This document shows, one piece after another, positions 10,407 to 22,135 of a DNA stretch of 60,000 nt. Source of the DNA: Liolophura sinensis (taxonomy: Eukaryota; Mollusca; Polyplacophora; Chitonida; Chitonidae); NCBI RefSeq assembly GCF_032854445.1, contig NC_088302.1, positions 746,001 to 806,000 of the forward strand. The letters are read 5' to 3'. The position numbers and the translations under genes are program-made. Position 1 is the stretch's first letter; the number at the start of each line of letters is the position of its first letter. The notes beneath the pieces are model-generated. The model had not been told where the DNA came from and did no database searches. It was given only the letters and a program-made list of their open reading frames with translations.

Positions 10407-10518
10407 CAGAGAAGAGAGTTTGCTGAATTCTGGTTAATTTAATTATTCTTGCCAGTCGATCCACATATGATGTGAAACGCCCCAGGTTATGATCGTTGAT
10501 GTTGTCTCGGGGTGGAGC
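10407..10518 (-). CDS. Candidate exon 2 of a small unrecognised minus-strand gene
   Basis: Acceptor ACCTCCCTCAG and donor TCTG|GTAATT bound 37 codons plus one base: APPRDNINDHNLGRFTSY, then VDRLARIIKLTRIQQTLFS. The second half looks like an amphipathic helix. If the donor is not used, the frame stops after three more codons (GNL), giving a 64-residue protein with the exon at 10703-10632. Confidence 0.45.
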
Positions 10519-10631
10519 CTGAGGGAGGTTTTCACTGTTTACTTTTAGGAAAGAACAACCAAAGCTCGTAATACATTTTTACTTAAGTTATCGCACGCGA
10601 TAACACCCATCCGTCCCTAACAGGCACTTAC

Positions 10632-10703
10632 CACTGATGAATTAAACTTACATATGTCCCAAACATTGAAAACAGAGCAAGTGAGCACCGACTCCGTTGC
10701 CAT
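10632..10703 (-). CDS. Candidate first coding exon of the small unrecognised minus-strand gene
   Basis: ATG at 10703 reads MATESVLTCSVFNVWDIC, then KFNSSV, to the donor GTG|GTAAGT in phase 0, which matches the acceptor at 10518. A second strong donor (ATAT|GTAAGT) lies inside the exon but leaves a phase that hits a stop downstream. Family not recognised. Confidence 0.4.
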
Positions 10704-11787
10704 GAACGCTTTCAACAGGGTATTACGAAAATGCTGTCCAAATACGGAAACGGACTTTGTGCACTGTGTCATATGTCGGCCTACCTTAAAGGCGTGATAC
10801 ATACATCAGGCTACCATATCATTTTTCTTACACATTTTCGTCTGCACAAGTCATTGTATAATGCCAGCTACTTCCCACTGTGCCATAATACTGCCTGTAA
10901 ACTTAAAGGAGAAAACAACAACATAAAAATGATACAAATGTATGAAAGAGCGTGTTGTTTTTAATACCGAATTATTTTTTATTTTTACCTTTCAAGATAA
11001 AAGGGTGCCGGTAGCTGAACATATTTTTGTTTGGTGCGCATTTGGGGCCACATCTTGGTATTTATCCTCGTTGCGTACTTAGGTTCTAAGAAAGGATGTG
11101 CTACATGTGAATGTAAATTAATTGTTTATATCTAAACACAAGCATTTAATCTAAATTAAAGTATGCTAATTAATATTAATGATATTTCATAATATTTATA
11201 AAATTTAAATATAGATTAAAACTCAGGCAGAACGCGTCTGTTACCTGAAAAGCCAAAATTCTAGCACAAATATATTCAAAACATGAGTGCGTTGCATCTT
11301 CATTTATAACATTGTTATTGAAAGAAATGGTCCCAAATCCTCACCATTGTTTTCAAATGTATTTTTCCCATTAAAGAAAAATTAAAAACAATATTGAAGA
11401 CCATATTTACAACTAACGTTTCAAACTCTTTCATCTGAACTTTATGTAATTTTTCTGTTTTCGCTACCAGAAGGCCACGCTCATAATACCAGCGGGAATA
11501 TTTCACCGTGCTTCTGTTCACTACTGTGCTTAAGCATAGTGAGATATTGTTACTGATGTTATGAGTATAGTTTTAAAGATGAACTGCAAAGGTTTTAGAT
11601 TCACTATTATTTTGTATGACATAAGAATAATTTATAAGTTACGTGTGACAAGAAGAACACTGCAGAAATCAGAATTGTTTCCATTGGATCATGGTTTGGT
11701 ATATTCATCTGGCAGCACTTGGCATCACAAGAACAGTTGTAACATCTTATGAAAAATGAATGCTTGTCTTCATAAATGTATATGCAG
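10704..11787. other. AT-rich unique sequence
   Basis: No array. Short open frames on both strands (for example 11315-11521 minus, 11561-11752 plus) have no splice logic that I trust. Confidence 0.4.
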
Positions 11788-11847
11788 TTGAGAACAGCCC
11801 CTATTGGTTTATCTGATGTGACCACTCAGGCAGAGGAACCCAGTCAA
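11788..11847 (+). CDS. Weak candidate exon, plus strand (20 codons)
   Basis: Acceptor ATATGCAG and donor CAA|GTATAC frame LRTAPIGLSDVTTQAEEPSQ, phase 0-0, compatible in phase with the exon ending at 10381. The polypyrimidine tract is poor and the donor is weak. Confidence 0.25.
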
Positions 11848-12004
11848 GTATACGATCTAGCCTAAAGGGCCTATAATAAGGTGCAGGTGTACTTGCCCAA
11901 ACTGAGAGGTGAAAAACCATTTAAATTTTCTCTGAAGTTTGCTTTCATCTTTTTGAAATAGAGATTATCTTTTTGATTTGAAGAAAGGATGAAAACCTAA
12001 AAAT

Positions 12005-13276
12005 GCACGGCAAAATGCAGTGGCCCATCTTGCTGCCATATCAGGGGTTTGCCATGGCAATGTGAGTGGCCCATCCTGCTGCCATATCAAGGGTTTGCTA
12101 TGGCAATGTGAGTGGCCCATCCTGCTGCGATATCAGGGGTTTGCTATGGCAATGTGAGTGACCTCATCCTGCTGTGATATCAGGGGTTTGCTGTGGCAAT
12201 GTGAGTGCTCTCATCCTGCTGTCATATCAGGGGTTTGCTGTGGCAATGTGAGTGGCCTCATCCTGCTGCCATATCATGGGTGTACTATGACAATGTGAGT
12301 GACCTCGTCCTGCTGTCATATCAGGAGTTTATGATGACAATGTGAGTGCTCTCATACTGCTGCCATATCAGGGGTTTGCTATGGCAATGTGAATGGCTCA
12401 TCCTGCTGCCATATCAGGGGTTTGCTATGGCAATGTGAGTGGCCCATCCTGCTGCGATATCAGGGGTTTGCTATGGCAATGTGAATGGCCCATCCTGCTG
12501 CGATATTTGGGGTTTGCTATAACAATGTGAGTGATCTCATCCTGCTGTGATATCAGGGGTTTGGTGTGACAATGTGAGTGCTCTCATCCTGCTGCCATAT
12601 CATGGGTGTACTATGACAGTGTGAGTGCTCTCATCCTGCTGCCATATCATGGGTGTACTATGACAGTGTGAGTGCTCTCATCCTGCTGCCATATCATGGG
12701 TGTACTATGACAGTGCGAGTGCTCTCATCCTGCTGCCATATCATGGGTGTACTATGACAGTGTGAGTGCTCTCATCCTGCTGCCATATCATGGGTGTACT
12801 ATGACACTGTGAGTGCTCTCATCCTGCTACCATATCATGGGTATACTTTGAAAATGTGAGTGCTCTCATCCTGCTGCCAATTCATGGGTGTACTATGACA
12901 CTGTGAGTGCTCTCATCCTGCTACCATATCATGGGTGTACTATGACAATGTGAGTGCTCTCATCCTGCTGACATTTCATCTGTGTACTATGACCGTGTGA
13001 GTGCTCTCATCCTGCTGCCATATCATGGGTGTTCTATGACAATGTGAGTGCTCTCATCCTGCTGCCATATCATGGGTGTACTATGACAATGTGAGTGCTC
13101 TCATCCTGCTACCATATCATGGGTGTACTATGACAATGTGAGTGCTCTCATCCTGCTGCCATATCATGGGTGTACTACGACCGTGTGAGTGCTCTCATCC
13201 TGCTGCCATATCATGGGTGTACAGTGACAATGTGAGTGCTCTAATCCTGCTGACATTTCATCGGTGTACTATGACA
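12005..13276 (+). repeat. 47-bp minisatellite (about 27 units)
   Basis: Units ATCCTGCTGCCATATCATGG plus GTGTACTATGACAATGTGAGTGCTCTC. The leftmost units (CAGGGGTTTGCTATGGCAATGTGAG) form an older subtype. Each unit has GTGAGTG on the plus strand. Confidence 0.95.
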
Positions 13277-13640
13277 ATACCACAGCTTATTTACTTACAT
13301 ATTCAAATGTTCATGTGATGGCTACATGTATAAGTCATGGTATACATAGGTCACTACCAAAACACTACAAAAATACCAATATAAATCTGGTGTCTGGTAT
13401 AATATCAGTTAGATTTGAACACCCTATGAGCAGAAACTGTGTACCATGGGATTTGAACCAGCAACAACATTTGTTAAAAGTACCTAAAACTACATTTACA
13501 TTAAAGGAAAAAAGCACAATGAAACAAAATTCAGAGTTTCATTCACTTTATTACAAAAATCTCCTAATAAATACTGGTAACTATATGGTTCAGGAACCCA
13601 GCAATTAAATTACAGTGTATGTGCTACAGTCAGTGAGGCA
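13277..13640. other. Unique spacer with a possible tRNA-like SINE remnant
   Basis: GGGATTTGAACC at about 13448-13459 reads on the minus strand as GGTTCAAATCCC, close to a tRNA B box, next to CCCTATGAGCAGAAACTGTG. It may be a degraded SINE or tRNA fragment. The 114-codon plus frame here is not supported otherwise. Confidence 0.3.
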
Positions 13641-16600
13641 GCTTGTGTCAGCATATAGGATAACCAGTTTACATGTAGCTTATTTCAGCATATAGGATGA
13701 CCAGGTTAAATGTAGCTTGTGTCAGCATATAGGACGACCAGGTTACATGTAGCTTGTGTCAGCATATAGGATGACCAGGTTACATGTAGCTTGTGTCAGC
13801 ATATACGATGACCAGGTTAAATGTAGCTTGTGTCAGCATATAGGACAACCAGGTTACATGTAGCTTGTGTCAGCATATAGGATGACCAGTTTACATGTAG
13901 CTTGTGTCAGCATATAGGACGACCAGGTTACATGTAGCTTGTGTCAGCATATAGGATGACCATATTACATGTAGCTTGTGTCAGCATATAGGATGACCAG
14001 GTTACATGTAGCTTGTGTCAGCATATAGGATGACCATATTACATGTAGCTTGTGTCAGCATATAGGACGACCAGGTTACATGTAGCTTGTGTCAGCATGT
14101 AGGATGACCAGATTACATGTAGCTTGTGTCAGCATATAGGACGACCAGGTTACATGTAGCTTGTGTCAGCATGTAGGACAACCAGGTTACATGTAGCTTG
14201 TGTCAGCATATAGGACGACCAGGTTACATGTAGCTTATGTCAGCATGTAGGACGACCAGGTTACATGTAGCTTTTGTCAGCATACAGGATGACCATATTA
14301 CATGTAGCTTGTGTCAGCATATAGGATGACCAGGTTACACAATAAGCTTGTGTCAGCATATAGGATGACCAGGTTACATGTAGCTTGTGTCAGCATATAG
14401 GATGACCAGTTTACATGTAGCTTGTGTCAGCAAATAGGATGACCAGGTTACATGTAGCTTGTGTCAGCATATAGGACGACCAGGTTACATGGTGTAGCTT
14501 GTGTCAGCATATAGGATGAACAGGTTACATTGTGTAGCTTGTGTCAGCATATAGGATGACCAGGTTACATGTAGCTTGTGTCAGCATACAGGATGACCAT
14601 ATTACATGTAGCTTGTGTCAGCATATAGGATGACCAGGTTACATGTAGCTTGTGTCAGCATATAGGATGACCAGGTTACACAATAAGCTTGTGTCAGCAT
14701 ATAGGATGACCAGGTTACACAATAAGCTTGTGTCAGCATATAGGATGACCAGGTTACACAATAAGCTTGTGTCAGCATATAGGATGACCAGGTTACACAA
14801 TAAGCTTGTGTCAGCATATAGGATGACCAGGTTACACAATAAGCTTGTGTCAGCATATAGGATGACCAGGTTACATGTAGCTTGTGTCAGCATATAGGAT
14901 GACCATATTACATGTAGCTTGTGTCAGCATATAGGATGACCAGGTTACATGTAGCTTGTGTCAGCATATAGGACGACCATATTACATGTAGCTTGTGTCA
15001 GCATATAGGACGACCAGGTTACATGATGTAGCTTGTGTCAGCATATAGGATGACCAGGTTACATGTAGCTTGTGTCAGCATATAGGACGACCATATTACA
15101 TGTAGCTTGTGTCAGCATATAGGACGACCAGGTTACATGATGTAGCTTGTGTCAGCATATAGGACGACCAGGTTACATGTAGCTTGTGTCAGCATATAGG
15201 ATGACCAGGTTACATGTAGCTTGTGTCAGCATATACGATGACCAGGTTAAATGTAGCTTGTGTCAGCATATAGGACAACCAGGTTACATGTAGCTTGTGT
15301 CAGCATATAGGATGACCAGTTTACATGTAGCTTGTGTCAGCATATAGGACGACCAGGTTACATGTAGCTTGTGTCAGCATATAGGATGACCATATTACAT
15401 GTAGCTTGTGTCAGCATATAGGATGACCAGGTTACATGTAGCTTGTGTCAGCATATAGGATGACCATATTACATGTAGCTTGTGTCAGCATATAGGACGA
15501 CCAGGTTACATGTAGCTTGTGTCAGCATGTAGGATGACCAGATTACATGTAGCTTGTGTCAGCATATAGGACGACCAGGTTACATGTAGCTTGTGTCAGC
15601 ATGTAGGACAACCAGGTTACATGTAGCTTGTGTCAGTATATAGGACGACCAGGTTACATGTAGCTTATGTCAGCATGTAGGACGACCAGGTTACATGTAG
15701 CTTTTGTCAGCATACAGGATGACCATATTACATGTAGCTTGTGTCAGCATATAGGATGACCAGGTTACACAATAAGCTTGTGTCAGCATATAGGATGACC
15801 AGGTTACATGTAGCTTGTGTCAGCATATAGGATGACCAGTTTACATGTAGCTTGTGTCAGCAAATAGGATGACCAGGTTACATGTAGCTTGTGTCAGCAT
15901 ATAGGACGACCAGGTTACATGGTGTAGCTTGTGTCAGCATATAGGATGAACAGGTTACATTGTGTAGCTTGTGTCAGCATATAGGATGACCAGGTTACAT
16001 GTAGCTTGTGTCAGCATACAGGATGACCATATTACATGTAGCTTGTGTCAGCATATAGGATGACCAGGTTACATGTAGCTTGTGTCAGCATATAGGATGA
16101 CCAGGTTACACAATAAGCTTGTGTCAGCATATAGGATGACCAGGTTACACAATAAGCTTGTGTCAGCATATAGGATGACCAGGTTACACAATAAGCTTGT
16201 GTCAGCATATAGGATGACCAGGTTACACAATAAGCTTGTGTCAGCATATAGGATGACCAGGTTACACAATAAGCTTGTGTCAGCATATAGGATGACCAGG
16301 TTACATGTAGCTTGTGTCAGCATATAGGATGACCATATTACATGTAGCTTGTGTCAGCATATAGGATGACCAGGTTACATGTAGCTTGTGTCAGCATATA
16401 GGACGACCATATTACATGTAGCTTGTGTCAGCATATAGGACGACCAGGTTACATGATGTAGCTTGTGTCAGCATATAGGATGACCAGTTTACATTGTGTA
16501 GCTTGTGTCAGCATATAGGATGACCAGGTTACATGTAGCTTGTGTCAGCATATAGGATGACCATATTACATGTAGCTTGTGTCAGCATATAGGACGACCA

Positions 16601-16802
16601 GGTTACATGATGTAGCTTGTGTCAGCATATAGGATGACCAGTTTACATTGTGTAGCTTGTGTCAGCATATAGGATGACCAGGTTACATGTAGCTTGTGTC
16701 AGCATATAGGATGACCAGGTTAAACAATATAGCTTGTGTCAGCATAGAAGATGACAAGGTTGCATGATGTAGCTTGTGTAAGCATAGAAGATGACCAGGT
16801 TG
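13641..16802 (+). repeat. 37-41-bp minisatellite with 1430-bp higher-order repeat
   Basis: About 80 units of GTAGCTTGTGTCAGCATATA plus GGATGACCAGGTTACAT, with length variants (CACAATAAGC, CATGATGTAGC, CATTGTGTAGC). The unit order from about 13720 to 15050 recurs at an offset of 1430 bp (15150-16480), almost base for base. One difference I found is C to T at 14204/15634. Confidence 0.95.
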
Positions 16803-17060
16803 CATGAGAGCATGGTGAACATTTGCCCTGATCATCTGTGCATGACAGCATGGTGAACATTTGCCCTGATCATCTGTGCATGACAGCATGATGAACATTT
16901 GCCCTGATCATCTGTGCATGACAGCATGATGGACATTTGCCCTGATCATCTGTACATGACAGCATGATGAACATTTGCCCTGATCATCTGTGCATGACAG
17001 CATGATGAAGATTTGCCCTGATCATCTGCGCATGACAGCATGATGAACATTTGCCCTGAT
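16803..17060 (+). repeat. 38-bp minisatellite (7 units)
   Basis: Units GCATGACAGCATGATGAACA plus TTTGCCCTGATCATCTGT. It directly follows the 37-bp array; the junction is a fused half-unit at about 16800. Confidence 0.95.
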
Positions 17061-17123
17061 TTTTTTCAGATTTTTAACATGCCCACTATTATTTAGTGCT
17101 CTTGTATTGTAAGACAATTTCAG

Positions 17124-17257
17124 CCATGATGGTCACAGTGACAAACCCCTGTGGTCTGACCACGGTCAACAAACAAACCTGGACAAAATCTGAATGGTCA
17201 GTACAAGTGCCAGTACTTCTGAGTACAACATACAGTATTCAGCTGGGAATATTGGAG
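17124..17257 (+). CDS. Candidate internal exon of an unrecognised plus-strand gene
   Basis: Acceptor AAGACAATTTCAG, donor GAG|GTAATG, phase 1 in and 0 out, 44 codons: MMVTVTNPCGLTTVNKQ, then TWTKSEWSVQVPVLLS, TTYSIQLGILE. Alternating hydrophobic positions suggest beta strands. It joins in phase with the exon at 20894. I do not recognise the family and give no function. Confidence 0.5.
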
Positions 17258-18265
17258 GTAATGGCTAACATCTACAGTCAACAAGTTAACATAAAAACAC
17301 CATTTGGGGGGCAAGACATAAAAACACCATTTTGTGGGCATGACATAAAAGAACACACACAATAAAACATGTAAGTGAGACAATCTGTGACTACTGTTTA
17401 ATATACAGCATGGCAAGCTTGTTACTGCCTCACATAATACTTAATGATTTTAGCAATTAACATGTACACTGTGTATGTCATTAACAGGTAAATATTGGAG
17501 TCCTGTAAATTGACGAGACACCAAATAGTTGGAGTGCTCATTCCCATGCGTCTATTCCTATCAACTGTTTTGTAACTGTGGACGGCTTTGTTAGGATCAG
17601 AGTGAAATCTCATTGGGTTACATTATAATGACAGCAGGGCATAAAAAGCAAGATCCTTTTAAATAAAAGGCTAGCATATTTAATACATTTTATCCAAGAC
17701 ATTTAGTCCATACTAGTGACTCTGTCAACTCAACTCTGTCTGAAATAATAAATAAACAGTTTCTTACACTTTTTAAATTTTTATTTGGCGAGGAGGAAAG
17801 AGTCTCTTTTACTTTTTAAATTTTTATATATACTGTGTAACTTTATAGCATTTGGAAGAAACAACCCTGGAAAGAATATGAGAGTCAGAAGCTTTCAATC
17901 AAAAGCTGAATAAAAGTTTACAAATTAGAAAAGGCTGTCAGGACTGTTAGATTTATTTTACTTTTGGGAGGGGGGGAAGGGGGAGAGGCCTAAGATGAAG
18001 TTGATGAAGTAAAATGACTGAATCAACAAACTGTAGAAATAGTTTTAACTGGCAGGTCAGTGCACACCATTCATTACCATATAATTCACACTCATTCAGG
18101 CCAATTTACATTTCCTCTGTCAAAATTATATATATTTAGCGCCTACATTTACTTTAATGACTGCTTAAAGTAATAAAAACAAATTAAAAACCAGCAAGCA
18201 AATACATGTACACAAAGCCATGTAAACTATAAAAAAACAATGAAGACATGTTAAAACTTTCTATT
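17258..18265. other. Unique AT-rich sequence
   Basis: Contains a two-copy ACACCATTT...GGGCAAGACATAAAA repeat at about 17295-17355 and a poly-purine run near 17965. No exon recognised. Confidence 0.4.
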
Positions 18266-20805
18266 TTCTAAAGGTCCAGAGAGCATATACCCCAGAAAAA
18301 TAGAGTATTGTTAACTGTAGCTATCAATGTAAGAGTAAAGGTCCCGAAGGCATACACCACAGACAAATAGGGCAATGCTAAGTGTAGCTATCAATGTGAA
18401 GGTAAAGGTCCAGACGGCATGTACCCCAGACAAATAGGGCAATGCTAACTGTAGCTATCAATGTGATGGTAAAGGTTCAGAGTGCATATACCCCAGACAA
18501 ATAGGGCAATGCTAACTGTAGCTATCAATGTGAGGGTAAAGGTCCAGACGGCATGTACCCCAGACAAATAGGGCAATGTTAACTGTAGCTATCAATGTGA
18601 GAGTAAAGGTTCAGAGTGCATATACCCCAGACAAATAGGGCAATGCTAACTGTAGCTATCAATGTGAAGGTAAATGTCCAGACGGCATGTACCCATGACA
18701 AAGAGGTCAATGCTAACTGTAGCTATCAATGTGAAGGTAAAGGTCTAGACGGCATGTAACCCAGACAAATAGGACAATGCTAACTGTAGCTATCAATGTG
18801 AAGGTAAAGGTCTAGACGGCATGTACCCCAGACAAATAGTGCAATGTTAACTGTAGCTATCAATGTGAGGGTAAAGGTTCAGAGTGCATGTACCCCAGAC
18901 AAATAGGGCAATGCTAACTGTAGCTATCAATGTGAAGGTAAATGTCCAGACGGCATGTACCCCAGACAAATAGGGCAATGCTAACTGTAGCCATCAATGT
19001 GAGAGTAAAGGTTCAGAGTGCATGTACCTCAGACAAATAGGGCAATGCTAACTGTAGCTATCAATGTGATGGTAAAGGTCCAGACGGCATGTACCCCAGA
19101 CAAAGAGGCCATGCTAACTGTAGCTATCAATGTGAGGGTAAAGGTTCAGAGTGCATGTACCCCAGACAAAGAGGCCAATGCTAACTGTAGCTATCAATGT
19201 GAAGGTAAAGGTTCAGAGTGCATGTACCCCAGACAAATAGGGCAATGCTAAGTGTAGCTATCAATGCGAGGGTAAAGGTCCAGACGGCATGTACCCCAGA
19301 CAAAGAGGCCAATGCTAACTGTAGCTAACAATGTAAGAGTAAAGTTTCAGAGTGCATATACCCCCGACAAATAGGACAATGCTAACTGCAGCTATCAATG
19401 TGAAGGTAAAGGTCCAGAGTGCTTGTACCCCAGACAAATGGGGCAATGCTAACTGTAGCTATCAATGTGAAGGTAAAGGTCCAGAGTGCTTGTACCCCAG
19501 ACAAATGGGGCAATGCTAACTGTAGCTATCAATGTGAGGGTAAAGGTTCAGAGTGCATGTACCCCAGACAAATAGGGCAATGCTAACTGTAGCTATCAAT
19601 GTGAGGGTAAAGGTTCAGAGTGCATGTACCCCAGACAAATAGGGCAATGCTAACTGTAGCTATCAATGTGAAGGTAAAAGTTCAGAGTGCATATACCTCA
19701 GACAAATGGGGCAATGCTAACTGTAGCTATCAATGTGAAGGTAAAGGTTCAGAGTGCATATACCTCAGACAAATGGGGCAATGCTAACTGTAGCTATCAA
19801 TGTGAAGGTAAAGGTTCAGAGTGCATATACCTCAGACAAATGGGGCAATGCTAACTGTAGCTATCAATGTGAGGGTAAAAGTTCAGAGTGCATATACCTC
19901 AGACAAATGGGGCAATGCTAACTGTAGCTATCAATGTGAAGGTAAAGGTTCAGAGTGCATATACCTCAGACAAATGGGGCAATGCTAACTGTAGCTATCA
20001 ATGTGAAGGTAAAGGTCCAGAGTGCTTGTACCCCAGACAAATGGGGCAATGCTAACTGTAGCTATCAATGTGAAGGTAAAGGTCCAGAGTGCTTGTACCC
20101 CAGACAAATGGGGCAATGCTAACTGTAGCTATCAATGTGAGGGTAAAGGTCCAGACGGCATGTACCCCAGACAAATGGGGCAATGCTAAGTGTAGCTATC
20201 AATGTGAGGGTAAAGGTCCAGAGTGCATATACCCCAGACAAATGGGGCAATGCTAACTGTAGCTATCAATGTGAGGGTAAAGGTTCAGAGTGCATGTACC
20301 CCAGACAAATAGGGCAATGCTAAGTGTAGCTATCAATGTGAGGGTAAAGGTTCAGAGTGCATGTACCCCAGACAAATAGGGCAATGCTAAGTGTAGCTAT
20401 CAATGTGAGGGTAAAAGTTCAGAGTGCATGTACCCCAGACAAATAGGGCAATGCTAACTGTAGCTATCAATGTGAGGGTAAAGGTTCAGAGTGCATGTAC
20501 CCCAGACAAATAGGGCAATGCTAACTGTAGCTATCAATGTGAGGGTAAAGGTTCAGAGTGCATGTACCCCAGACAAATAGGGCAATGCTAACTGTAGCTA
20601 TCAATGTGAGGGTAAAGGTTCAGAGTGCATATACCCCAGACAAATGGGGCAATGCTAACTGTAGCTATCAATGTGAAGGTAAAGGTTCAGAGTGCATATA
20701 CCTCAGACAAATAGGGCAATGCTAACTGTAGCTATCAATGTGAGGGTAAAAGTTCAGAGTGCATGTACCCCAGACAAATAGGGCAATGCTAACTGCTAAT
20801 ATCAG
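18266..20805 (+). repeat. 67-bp minisatellite (about 38 units)
   Basis: Units AAAGGTTCAGAGTGCATGTA plus CCCCAGACAAATAGGGCAATG plus CTAACTGTAGCTATCAATGTGAGGGT. Subtypes CCAGACGGCATG and CCAGAGTGCTTG alternate in blocks. Confidence 0.95.
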
Positions 20806-20893
20806 TGTATTCTGCTTCTTTCTTGAATGTGATATTGGTACTACGTTTTACAATGGTTTCTCATACAAAAAAATAAAGTATTAATCCTTTCAG

Positions 20894-20956
20894 AAATGGC
20901 GAGTTCCACCTACTGTGCATCACTTCTTTTGTACTTGCAAGTGTTTACCTCTGAAG
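20894..20956 (+). CDS. Candidate exon of the unrecognised plus-strand gene (21 codons)
   Basis: Acceptor AATCCTTTCAG, donor AAG|GTAAAA, 63 nt, phase 0-0: KWRVPPTVHHFFCTCKCLPLK. It links in phase to 17257 and to 21335. A second frame starts at an ATG in good context (20896) and reads like a signal peptide (MASSTYCASLLLYLQVF...) with a phase 1 exit. I favour the first reading because its neighbours fit, but the alternative is open. Confidence 0.4.
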
Positions 20957-21334
20957 GTAAAATGATGAATGTGGTGTACTTTTTTCCAGTAAAACACCAA
21001 AACAGTTAAGAATACACATGTTCTCCATCAGACCAGGCTGAACTTGACTTAGCAAATCAAGGTTTCAAATATTCATGCAAACTACATTGCATATAAATAA
21101 AAATGTACAAAACAATAAAAACAAGTCAATAATAATATCTACTGTAGTATTAAAAAAATTAAATAAATAACAGAACAGATCTCATGTCCAAATGAACATG
21201 AACGTGTATTAAAGTGAAATTGCTGTGGTAGCTTTTACATACACCTGTAGAATATGTGATATGAAGTGCACATACATGTATATCTGACAGTCAGAGAAAA
21301 ATAGTCCTACATGAGTTACTTCCCTTGTACACAG

Positions 21335-21391
21335 GAAACTCCAATTGAACAGCTGCTCAGGAAATGTAAAATGGTGCAGATCCATGTCTGA
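21335..21391 (+). CDS. Candidate last exon of the unrecognised plus-strand gene
   Basis: Acceptor CCTTGTACACAG, phase 0: ETPIEQLLRKCKMVQIHV then TGA. It follows the 20894 exon in phase. A canonical AATAAA lies 410 bp downstream at 21801. Confidence 0.4.
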   Translation, partial: ETPIEQLLRKCKMVQIHV

Positions 21392-22135
21392 CAGGTCTAT
21401 GGGTGCTGTACTGTACAGTCAAGTATATCTGCCATCACTGGAGTACTTTGAGGAATTCTTGCTCAAACTCATGAGCATTGTTAAATCTGTGGGTCTGCCA
21501 CAAATACACTCACAAGCTCGGTGCACATGTACCTAGTCTGTCACAAATACATTCACAAGCTTGGTACACCTGTACCTACTCAATGGGCAACGTTTTCCTG
21601 CCTCACTCAGACCAAGGCTCTCCACTCTGTTGGTCATTTCTGCCTTTCTCAAGACTTTCTCTGGACAAACTGGCATAGGGCATTGAACATGGATTGTAGA
21701 ACAGCAACGCATGGTCCAATTCAGCCTGGAGTCATCATTAGGTGGGGAAAATGATCAAAGTACATCAAATTTTGATGTTGATGATTAACATAAACTGACA
21801 AATAAATCTGATGATAAAAAATGCTATTACATCCCATGCAAGACGTCAGGATGCTGACTCCTTCCATCAATATTTTAGAGCTTGTAGCATGTTCACCAAC
21901 TGATGAATGAATTGGGTCTTGGTAGAAGAGGACATACAAATCTCCAGCTGTCTCAGCTTACAGCATATGCTGGATCGGGTGTAAAATACACCACTAAATA
22001 AGCAATTGTCAATTTTATATAAGATTTAATTAAGCTAAAAAGCTGCTGCTAATGATTCTGTCGCTGACTCATACATGTTAAAATATAGGATAATAATTAG
22101 ACAGTGACCAGACAAAGCGTACACCGCTTGCTACA
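21392..22135. other. 3' flank of the plus-strand candidate, otherwise unique
   Basis: A diverged dimer (CACAAATACACTCACAAGCTCGG / CACAAATACATTCACAAGCTTGG) sits at about 21500-21570. No other feature seen. Confidence 0.4.
21801..21806 (+). terminator. Possible polyadenylation signal AATAAA
   Basis: First plus-strand AATAAA after the stop at 21391. The region is AT-rich, so chance occurrence is likely enough to keep this weak. Confidence 0.25.

Noticed and set aside
13264-13608. 114-codon plus open frame
   Set aside because: No splice sites, no familiar motif, starts within the last unit of the 47-bp array and overlaps a tRNA-like remnant.
20896-20956. First exon of a secreted protein (MASSTYCASLLLYLQVF...)
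   Set aside because: Attractive, but no phase 1 continuation was found downstream; the other frame of the same segment fits neighbouring exons better. Kept only as an alternative reading.
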